In this document: piece by piece, positions 55,206 through 64,000 of the stretch
How positions within the stretch are numbered: position 1 is the first letter of the stretch
Layout of the letters: each line of letters opens with the position of its first letter
DNA from: Desmodus rotundus
Taxonomy: Eukaryota > Chordata > Mammalia > Chiroptera > Phyllostomidae
Assembly (NCBI RefSeq): GCF_022682495.2
Contig: NC_071392.1
Coordinates: 86,692,797 to 86,756,796, forward strand
Direction of reading: 5' to 3'
Length of the DNA: 64,000 nucleotides
The notes under the pieces: model-generated
Databases searched by the model: none
The model's input: the letters and a program-made list of their open reading frames with translations, nothing else
Told to the model about the DNA's origin: nothing
Position numbers and translations under genes: made by a program

Positions 55206-58200
55206 ACCCTGAGCATAAATGTCCTTTTGGCAATTTAAAAACATATTTAAGTACAGAGAAAATTCACAGGTACCATAATCTTTTGATTGTTCTCTATAGG
55301 CAAGGCTCTGCCCCCTCAAATTTATGTGTGAAAGCAAGGTTTTGTCCTTTTACTAGAAGTTGCGATCTGGTGTTCTGCTGCTTTCTAAGAAAATCTGTAA
55401 TAGTACAGAAATGTATTTGTTTTACACACCTAAACAAAGTTAAAGTTAAAATTAGATTTTCTTGGGGATGGGGAATAGAAAATTAGAATTTATTTTGCTA
55501 ATTTAACAAGATAAAGTGGTATCTCAAGGCTACTGAGATCTGCATATCTTATTATTATTTAGGATGTGATAATTTCATTTTTAAAGTTTTTATAATCTAT
55601 ACTTTTTCAGTGAATAGAGAAGACATTCAAGTTTTTTTTTTTTTATCATTTGTAATTGTATCTAAATGACTGACAGAAATCTTGTCTGAGTACATACTTT
55701 TTATGTCTTCTTTAACAGTCATTAGAGAAAGAGGAAATTGATTTATATATTTTTCATTAAATCATAAAGTATAACAGGAAAGATTTCATATACTTAAAAA
55801 TAATCCATGAAAGTAGGCACATTTTTCACAGTTGTATTTGTACTATGGAAATAAAAAAACAAATCAATAGTTTCTAGGTTTTCAAATGGCAATTTGGATT
55901 GAGACAGGGTTTATTACATTGGTTTTTCATTCAAGAAAGCAAAAAAAAAAATCCATTTTGCAGCTGCATCTATACAAACAAAATTATACCAAAATAAGTG
56001 AAAATAAGATATCTTTCTTAAAATGTAATGTAGCGAATAAAATGTTCTAGAATGCTCTACTTGCTGTGATTTCCCTCCAATAACATTAGACATGCTTAAT
56101 GGTATAAATACAAAGGTAGGGAATGAAAGAAATCGAATTTCATGGGGGCGAATAAATAAAAACTCTGCAATTCTTCTCTACATTCTTTCTCAAAGAAATT
56201 AGCCACAATGTTATGACAGCATTACAAATTAGCCTCATAGTATCACGGACTAATTAGCACAGAAGTTATAGCTCTTCCCTTTCTCTTTTCTCTCTGCCAT
56301 GCTTCCCTAGTTGTGGCAACTGCAAAGTTGGCTGACCCAATAAGAAGGCTAGGAAAGCGGGAGGGAGTTGCTCGTAGACTAAAAAAAAATCTTCTAATAA
56401 CAGTACTGGTGCAAGTGGCTGGGAGAAGCCTTGAGACCCAACTGACCACTCATGCCAGCTCAGGGTCTGGTTTGCTGCCAAATGCGCTTTAGCATAAAAT
56501 CTATAAAACATTTTGGATTTTAGTGGTTTTCAGAATTGTGGATAAGGGATGGTGTATCTGTAGGTGGAGAGTGATACTTTTATTCTTATTCTGAAAAGTG
56601 ACCCACTGAGCCATCCTTGCCAGAAGAAATAATGAAAACATAGGGAAAACCCTTTGGTTGTCAATTATATTCAAATTTTTGGTCCCTTTAGCGTCATTCA
56701 GTATATCATAAGCAAATGTGCATATGATTGCAGCCCCCAGGTGACTCGGGCCATGGTGTGGGAGGAGAGGAGGTGAAGAAAGGGAAATGAGAGGCAAGTG
56801 AATATTAAGAGAGAACAGACTTGCAGTTCTGACCTGAAGTAGTAATGAATATCAGATTTACCCTACTGCTGTAAACAACTGTAACTTGGCACAGCATATG
56901 CAAAGCGACTGCTTTCAAGAATTTGACCACAGGTGTGCAGGGTGTGGTGCTTGAGAGGAAGGGAGCACACAAAGTGAGCTTCCTCCTGGGGCTACTTTCC
57001 CAGCTGCTACGAGGAGAAGCAGAGCCCAGACAGCCGAGGCCTGGCGGGGGTGACATGAGGACTGACGGCTGGGGCTGGGGTTTGTGGGCAGGCACAGGGG
57101 TGGTACTTGGGAGCATCTGGCGCTACCTGCCTGAGGGAAGGACTGCAGTTCGAGCTGATCACATCTTTTCTCCCTAGTGAGCTCGTTACTCCAAGTGCTT
57201 CCCATAATGCTTAGGATGTGTCCTTCACGTTTGTCCCCGGTACAGGGTACCGGTTTTACGTTCTTTATGATGTTCCCACAGGTTCCTGGGGCTAGCCCCT
57301 AAACAGATCAGGAATTCTCATGTTTAAGGACCACCCATTTAAATTTCCTGTGATCTCTGATTTTATCCCAAGTGTATCTGTCTGCATTTCTAGTGGGGGG
57401 GGGGTGGATGTGGGGGGAGGGGGTTTGATTTAAAATTACTGAAAACATAATGATTTGAGGGATGAAAATATTTCTCATGTTAAAACCATTTTTTAATCTA
57501 TTTTTGAAGGTTTCTATTGAAATATGCAATTTCGATAAACTTTTAAAAGCTCAGTAAATTAAATTCAAAACTATCCGAAAACTAAAATGATGAAAAATCA
57601 TGATCTCCATTATTAATTTTTGACACTGTAGTCTTTCTCAGCATCTTATTCATCCATGAATTATTTTACAGAAATTCAAAAGACCATCTACCAGGTAGCA
57701 AATTATACCTCTCAGAAATCAATTACATTTCAGGACAACACTAACACTATACATCTTTTTATTAGGAAATAAAACCACAGGATATGGATAGTAATAAAAC
57801 TGGAATTATTTTACTGGCAAAGTCCATAAAAATATCCAATAATTTCAAAATCAAAGAGAAAAACATATCCAAGGTCTGCTACTGAACAATATTAGCTATA
57901 TTATTTTCCCCAAGTTCACATTAATTTCCTCTCTCCAGTTCTGATATATTGCACAGCTTTAAAAAGCCATGTGTTATTTGCTTACTCCCCAGCTATGGAA
58001 TGCTGGGAAATGTTCTCACATTATGCTACTCTTGGTGTCTTAATGCTACTCCCTCTTCATTGATTAACGAGGGAGGAGAGAAGGAAACATGTTCGAGAAA
58101 ATTTCATTAGGTGTAAATTGCAAGACGTTTGTTTGAATGAACATAATATCTGAGCTCTGTTTTGATGGGTCCTAGGGGAAGGCTTTGCGCATTACTGTGA

Positions 58201-58584
58201 GTACCGGCCCAGGCCCTGAACAATTTAATGGGGCCGTTAGAGCGTGGCCTTGTATGTGGCTTTGGCTTCAAAATGTTCTTGGGGAAAACTTCACTGCCTG
58301 ATAATAGGGAACAAAAGAATTCCTTCAAGTTTATGTGTTACCAACACATATTTCAGGTGGGAGTAACTTCAGGTAAACCAACAAAAAGTCTCTCGAGCCA
58401 TCTGAACTTACCTCTTCTATAAAACAGGGAAACTTAGGTATCTCAAAGCTGGATGTGACAAGCAAAGCCAGGTTCCCCCAAGTGACTTGTGACTTTTGAT
58501 AGTATTGGCAATGACCCAAGGTTTCCTCAGTTACTTGTTACCTCTTACACAAACACTGATGTTTTTAAAGTTTTAAGACTTTTA
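55206..58584. other. Repeat-poor sequence
   Basis: About 3.4 kb without a recognised transposon. GC-richer patch at 56900-57180; very G-rich run at 57394-57423. Open frames of up to 103 codons on the minus strand at 56805-57116 have no family resemblance. No exon can be supported. Confidence 0.45.
57394..57423 (+). repeat. G-rich tract with quadruplex potential
   Basis: A G10 run, then GG, a G6 run and a G5 run separated by one to three other bases. It is the strongest quadruplex candidate on the + strand. Confidence 0.75.
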
Positions 58585-59135
58585 AAAGGACATAGAGTAT
58601 AAAAATAATGTACAATTATTTACTTTTCCCATCTAGAGTTGACAGATGTCAGTATTTTATTACCAATCTTTTTCAGTACTTTTTTCCTCTTAAACATTAT
58701 ATATTTAGCAAAATCACCCACAATTTTGACCTTGGAGTGAATGCTATGATTCCATTCCTTAAAAACAAAGAAACAACACACACACAGATAATACTGTATG
58801 TTTCATTTTCTGTATTTGTGAATATGTCTGTATGATATGTGTGTGTTATACATAATGTATATCACAGCATTTTATAATCTGTCACTATCTCAGGCCCAAA
58901 CCACGTTTATATATATAGATCTAGTTCATTCTTAAGAATTGCTACAATGTATTTCATCATAAAAGTACTACATTTGGTTTATTCTTGTGTTTATGTACAA
59001 TTAGATTAGTTTCCTCTTTTTTTTTTGACTAAAAATATGCTGCAACAAATGTCCTTGAATATGTTCAAGGACAAATGTTCCCTTGAGCACATATATAAGC
59101 TTTTGGGGGGAGGGGGAGTTGGAGGGAGAAGTTAT
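58585..59135 (-). mobile_element. Old L1-like fragment, antisense
   Basis: aattgctacaatgtatttca, tgcaacaaatgtccttgaat and cagtattttattaccaatct resemble antisense L1 3' regions ('gctgcaatgaacatccttg'). Highly diverged. Confidence 0.45.
59050..59073. repeat. Perfect inverted repeat, 10-bp arms
   Basis: tgtccttgaa (59050-59059) and ttcaaggaca (59064-59073) pair perfectly around a 4-base loop. Confidence 0.85.
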
Positions 59136-61059
59136 GCATCCAGAATTGAACAGCGGGCGTTGCAGGTAACTAGTATTTTCTACGTCACTGGGCTCCCCCT
59201 GACCACCCTGGCAGCAGCTGTTCTGCTCTCACTCCTTCCTGCCCACCCAGCAAGTCCTCTTCCCGCAGCTTCTCCAGCGTTGTACACTGTCCGACTTACT
59301 TCTGTTTGACCTGGTGGAGGAAACATGGTACCTCGTGTTTTCAGTCAGCAGCTCCTTGACTGTTGTTGAGGTTGACCAACTTTTTGTATATTACTTTCCA
59401 TGAGTATTTCTTCTTATTTAAAAAACAATTAACAAATTGAGGGTCTTTCTTTCTTCCCAGGGAAGCAGCTGCATGGTTGGAAGTGTCTGGTGCCATTGAT
59501 AGGTTGTGATGAGGCACACATTCTTTCCATCGCTGACCTTCTCTTAGGAATGAAGTCAGGTCAGCATAAAAATCTGCCTATATTATATTTTCATAGCTAA
59601 TCACAGAATGATGTATTTTTATTTTCTCATTTGTTTATAAAACTACTGGGTGCACTCACTATTTTTCAGCAACTAATTGTACTTTTAGTTTTCTATTTAT
59701 AGGCTTTTAGAGATTGCTTCTTTAATAACCCCATACAGAACATCATTCCATCATTGGGTTTATTATGACATCTCTTTACCACCAATAAGTCCAACTGCCG
59801 TCCAGTATTTCGGTGTAATTCATAGATTCCTATAGCAGTGGCACTTCAGCACGTCATATTATTAGTTTGTCTAAATGTCATGGAATCATCCTTAGTGCTT
59901 TGCATGTTATTTCCAGGGAGAAGAAATTAATGTGATGAGTTTATGGCATAATTAAGTTTGATGTGTTCCATTTAAATTGTGGTTTTAAATTTCCAAGGTA
60001 CAGCGGATAAGAATTCTTTAACAAATCAATTTCATTAAAATCACATTGACAGAAGCTGAACATACAGGTAGAGCTCCTCTGAAGAAACATCTTTTTGGTG
60101 GAGGTAGAATATTCATTCATAAAGCAGATGGGTGACAACCACAACACCAAGAACTTGGTTTCCGAGGATTTGGGGGTTTTGTTATAAATAAAATACAGTC
60201 AAAATAAGTGGCGTTGATCCTTTTCCCCGCGGTTTGTGGCTGTCAGGAGTTCGGCACACACCCTTCCAGACCGTCTGCAGACACTGCATGTGTGTATGTA
60301 CAAAGCGTGTTCACATGTTTTCCATATTTATCTACCAAGACATTTTTAGATGATTAGGAGGAGAGTGTCATCGGGCCCTGTCCAGAGAAGAAGGATAAAC
60401 TCACGATCCTTTCTTATTTTCTGCTCTGACGTTGGAAAGAAGAAGTGGCAGGGAGAGGTCATAAGGGAGCGAGTTCTCCGAGACTCACGCTGAGGCAGAC
60501 AGAGCACCGGGTCAACGCTAACTGTAAATGCTTGTGTTGTACCAGACAAATCGCTTACCCTCTGTGACTTTCCCTTTGTCTAAGCACTGAGGTTTTGAAA
60601 CGAGGACTGTTTCTATTAAGGCAATTTTCAGCGCCCAAATTATGATCAGAACAATACTCAGAGGGATGGAGGAGCAATAAGAGGGAAAGAGACTGGATGC
60701 CAGAAAGACTTCATGGAAAGAGCTGACCTCTGCCCCGGCCCAGGCTGCTGGAATGATGCATGGAGAGAAATAAACTTCTATCGTACTTAGGCACTGCATG
60801 GGGAGGCCTTTTATTAGGAACTTAACATTCCTTAAGTAACACAGCTGTCTCAAATCCCGGACCAGAAACTTAGGCCAAGAAGGAGGCTTATTCATGGCAA
60901 TGGAGAAACAGAAGTGCCAAGCAGACCAAAATTCTCTTGTTAAATATCACCATACAACCAAAGGGAAACTCACTTTTTACATCATGGAAATGAGCTTTTC
61001 GTTCTCTTGATTGTAAACGTAAGAACACACAGAATTAAAGAATGAAAATATATTGAACC
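59136..61059. other. Unclassified sequence
   Basis: No gene or transposon recognised. A 125-codon minus-strand frame (60518-60895) shows no domain and no family resemblance. Confidence 0.4.
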
Positions 61060-61165
61060 TTGAGATCTTAGAAATGCAGGGAGGAAGTAGAGGCCCAGAT
61101 AATTTGAGCAACCTCTGCAGAGTCACGATACTGGGCAAAGATCTGAGGCCAGCGCTGAGGACGGC
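61060..61165 (-). mobile_element. MIR SINE fragment, antisense
   Basis: tagaggcccagataatttga, gcaacctctgcagagtcacg and gatctgaggccagcgctg follow the antisense MIR core. Confidence 0.5.
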
Positions 61166-61694
61166 GTTTCTACTCCCTACCTGTGTTTTTGTTTTTATTA
61201 TTTTAACTTACATTATTTTTTCCTACTCCATATTTTTAAAGACAGTATTTCATATTAATTTCTACTGTAATAATTATAGGATGTTAAATTTGCTATGACT
61301 CGAGTGAAAGATTTATTTATGATGCAAACAGCTTTATCCTTCAAGTTATTATAGAAAAATTTGCCAAGACACGGCATCAGGATTTCTGCTGATTGCTAGC
61401 CATGTACTGAGTGATGCCAATCTAATTCACACAGGGCTCTCTACAGGGGGCCGAGTGACGTGGGACCAAACATAGGCTATGCTCGGGTAGCTCAGCTGCA
61501 CATACATGCAGGCACACGGAAACAAGGCAAATTAGTAAGGTCTGCATTTTCAGCTGACCATAGAGAGAGCTACTTTTGCTTTGTGTACTGATGACTTTCG
61601 TTCTGTACGCTGGCCCCTTATCATCTGTCGTCAAGCCCTTTCTGTGTTGCACAGTAGAAAACAGTTCCGAAAATGCTGGAGTAGCTTCTTACTG
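61166..61694. other. Unclassified sequence
   Basis: Nothing recognised. Confidence 0.4.
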
Positions 61695-61895
61695 TCTTAG
61701 AGACATAACAAGTCCAAGTTTGAAGGAAACTTAGAGGTCATCTCAGGTCAATTCTTCACCTGGCAGGGAAAGATAATGAAGCTCAGTGAGGTTAAGGCAG
61801 TTGCCCAGGTCACAAAGGTCTGAAGTGGCCCAGCTGGCGAGCTCTGTCCAGGCTTCTTTCCACAACGACTGCAGCTGTCTTGGTTGAGCACAAGT
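61695..61895 (-). mobile_element. MIR SINE, antisense
   Basis: aaacttagaggtcatctcag, agataatgaagctcagtgag, gttaaggcagttgcccaggt and cagctggcgagctctgtcca follow antisense MIR. Confidence 0.72.
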
Positions 61896-62274
61896 GAGAA
61901 AGGACCCTGAGCCTGATGTGACAGCCAGGAGCATAAGTCCCAAGTTCTCGTACAAGTGCACTGAAGGCAGAGGAGCTGCTGGGCTGGATCTCAGTCAGTA
62001 TGTCAGATGGATTTGAAATAAACTCATTCTACTTGTTCGAAGAGATAACAGTTCTCTGAACAAGTGCCTTTCCAGGACTGTCTTCTTTCTAGTGCACTAT
62101 TTTATAAGGACTTAAAATAGTGCAAAATTACATCTTTTAATGAAAAATTTCGAATACTTTTCTCTAAAATATTCTAGAGTTTGAAGGTTTCTTTTGTTTT
62201 TTTTATCAATTTTTTGATTAAACAAATGAGCAAACAAAAACCTCAGGTAGCTCAGTGATTTTTCTAACAACATC
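61896..62274. other. AT-rich unique sequence
   Basis: Nothing recognised. Confidence 0.4.
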
Positions 62275-62600
62275 TTAACTACATCTTAACAACCTTCAGC
62301 CTGGCTTTTAAGGTTCCCCCAAAGTCTGGCTCAGGCCTGCCTTTCCAGCTGTACCTCCTACCTAAAACCTATCATTAAGCCAACAAGGTCACCTTTCAAT
62401 TTTTTTGGTGCCCTACATTTTCCCTATTCCATTAATTTCTCAGACTGTTCTCAGTAGCTAAAATGCCCACTCCCTAGACCCATGGCCTCTATCCATTAAA
62501 ACTGTATTTATCCTTTAAGACCCAGATGCCAGTCCCTACTCTCCCTAGCCAGCAATGATTGCTGTGAAATCCAAACTTCTCATTGAAAATCCCAGGGCCT
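62275..62600 (+). mobile_element. L2 LINE fragment
   Basis: cagcctggcttttaaggttc, caaagtctggctcaggcctg, cctttccagctgtacctcct and gtatttatcctttaagaccc are successive sense L2 landmarks. Confidence 0.72.
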
Positions 62601-63301
62601 CTGCATATATTTGGATGGGCTTACCTGCCCTGGGTATCTCTAAATGGCTGTTGTCTGGTGTTGGCTTGATGTTTGCAAAGAGCACGTGAGAACCTGATGT
62701 CCTTCCGGGTTGTGTCCCAAGAATGGTGATTTCCTGTTACTATAGATATGCTAAATCAGTATTTCACCATTGTGGATGAATTTTCTTTGAGAAAGATTTT
62801 CCTGGAGTTAAATATAATTAAATAACTTAATCACTTTTCCATATAGCAGGGGTGAGCCATTTCAAAAAAATTCCTATTCTATTTTTATTTTAATGAAACT
62901 ATTTAAATTAAATACAATTTTATGCATAAATTTTACAACAAAGATTAAATTCATCCATTAGTCCAACAGTAGAGATTAAAATTGCCACTTCTATTAGTTT
63001 TCTTTTGTGTCTGTTATTTCCCATGTGCCAAAACTATTCACTTTTCTTGAGCCAAACTTTGCAGAACTATTGTTTTAACAAATTTTTGATACTTCAAGAT
63101 TTTGTTGTCACTAGTAAATAATAAATCCATAACTTTAGTTTATTGCTTTTTTAGTGATTATTAGCGCAACAATTCATTAGGAATTGGATACAAGATCATA
63201 TATAATGATTGATACAAAGAACAAAGAGAATTAGTAGGTCAAAGTTATAGAACATGAGGCACTATGAGGACTAAATTCCTGAGTCAAACTATTCTGCTTT
63301 G
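62601..63301. other. AT-rich unclassified sequence
   Basis: No recognised feature. The right end may already belong to the L1 that follows. Confidence 0.4.
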
Positions 63302-63434
63302 CATGAGACCTGAAACAGCAAAACCCCTAGGGAAAAATATAAGGAGTTAGCTCCCTGACATTAATCTTAGAAAGAATTTTTTAGGGGACTTGACACCAAA
63401 AGCAAATGCAACAAAAGTAAAAATAAACAGGTGG
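63302..63434 (+). mobile_element. L1 ORF2 fragment, left of the LTR
   Basis: gcatgagacctgaaacagca, ttagctccctgacattaatc, ttgacaccaaaagcaaatgc and aaaagtaaaaataaacagg follow the ORF2 part shortly before the C-terminal segment. The fragment continues after the LTR at 63918. Confidence 0.82.
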
Positions 63435-63917
63435 TGATGGGGGAACTCAACAGTTGGAAAATTTTTAGTTTTAAGTTATAGTTAATAAGCTTAGAAATTA
63501 ATGCATGCAGAAAGCTGTTGTTCTAGCTGGGATGACCAGGCCCACCCTGCCTTCAGGAGACCCATGGGATTCAGATGGTACCTGGGCCGCTGTGCTCCAG
63601 GGAGAGACGGCCACTTGTCAGGATGTAGATAAAGAATCACTGATCAGCAGGTGAAAGGATGCTAGGAAAATGGCTGGACTGCAGCTTTTATCTGATTACT
63701 TTTTCCCTGAATTCCAAGTCCCTTACCTACACGTTTCTTCTCCTTATAAAAAGAGTTGGTGTGAGATGAGATGCAAGATGGTCCTTTAGGGTAACAACCT
63801 GCCATCTTCTCAGATCACCAGCCATCTGAATAAAGTGACCATGAAGATTCAATCCTTGTCACTGCTCGTGGGTTCTGGTAGGGACAGGCAGCACGAATGC
63901 CAACATTTCCAGTTTCA
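63435..63917 (+). mobile_element. Solo LTR inserted in an L1
   Basis: A 483-bp block starts with TG (tgatgggggaac) and ends with CA (ccagtttca). It splits an L1 whose two halves join directly when the block is left out. A 4-bp target repeat flanks it: gtgg (63431-63434) and gcgg (63918-63921). A TATA-like tataaaa is at 63745-63751 and aataaa at 63829-63834, in promoter-then-polyadenylation order for + orientation. The 4-bp TSD fits a gammaretrovirus-like (class I) origin, an inference. No internal viral genes are present. Confidence 0.85.
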
Positions 63918-64000
63918 GCGGGACTACATCAAACTGAGAAGCTTTTGTATAGCAAAGGGAAACCATCAACAAAATGAAAAGGCAATGAGAGAATGAGAGA
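63918..64000 (+). mobile_element. L1 ORF2 fragment, right of the LTR, runs off the window
   Basis: gactacatcaaactgagaag, cttttgtatagcaaaggg and aaaccatcaacaaaatgaaa continue the ORF2 sequence interrupted at 63434. The element extends past the window end. Confidence 0.88.

Noticed and set aside
60518..60895. 125-codon open frame on the minus strand
   Set aside because: No recognisable family, no signal peptide or domain pattern I trust, no neighbouring exon signals.
1..64000. CRISPR array, operon, prophage or nuclear mitochondrial insert
   Set aside because: No regularly spaced identical repeats, no dense same-strand coding, and no mitochondrial gene or tRNA cluster seen anywhere in the window.

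Overview
The window is mammalian nuclear DNA, most likely from a bat (Chiroptera, probably Yangochiroptera). The main evidence is five tRNA-derived SINEs of the bat VES type, plus two young LINE-1 insertions of bat-like 3' sequence. These sit on the usual placental background of decayed MIR, L2, L1M, MaLR and hAT repeats. AT-rich unique DNA separates the repeats. I recognise no protein-coding exon of a host gene, no tRNA, rRNA or snRNA gene, no CpG-island promoter and no CRISPR array. The window reads as intergenic sequence or the inside of a very large intron. Family names come from remembered consensus features, not from an alignment, so boundaries of old repeats are good only to a few tens of bases.

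Layout. Positions 1-11140 are repeat-rich: L2 pieces, a 5'-inverted L1 with perfect 16-bp target-site duplications (TSDs) at 1745-1999, a VES SINE, an old L1M copy, and an antisense L1 from about 7640 to 9270. From 11141 to about 17340 I see almost no repeats, which is unusual here. From 17345 to 35163 come MaLR-type LTRs, MIR pairs, a VES copy and other LTR-like blocks. A young 5'-truncated L1 with TSDs follows at 35164-35925. Positions 38700-45900 are the busiest part: three VES SINEs, L1 and L2 pieces, a purine-rich tract, and a 142-bp segment present twice 2.8 kb apart with a single mismatch (39563-39704 and 42359-42500). From 48000 to 55200 there are L2, antisense L1 and LTR/hAT remnants. 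From 55200 to 58580 the sequence is again repeat-poor. The window ends with an L1 ORF2 fragment interrupted by a 483-bp solo LTR (63435-63917) that has TG...CA ends and a 4-bp TSD.

Nothing here works as an operon or multi-gene system. The most informative content is the history of insertions and small rearrangements: the 142-bp duplicate, the twin-primed L1, the LTR-in-L1 nest and several perfect inverted repeats. Some repeat-poor stretches could be conserved regulatory DNA, which only cross-species alignment could show.
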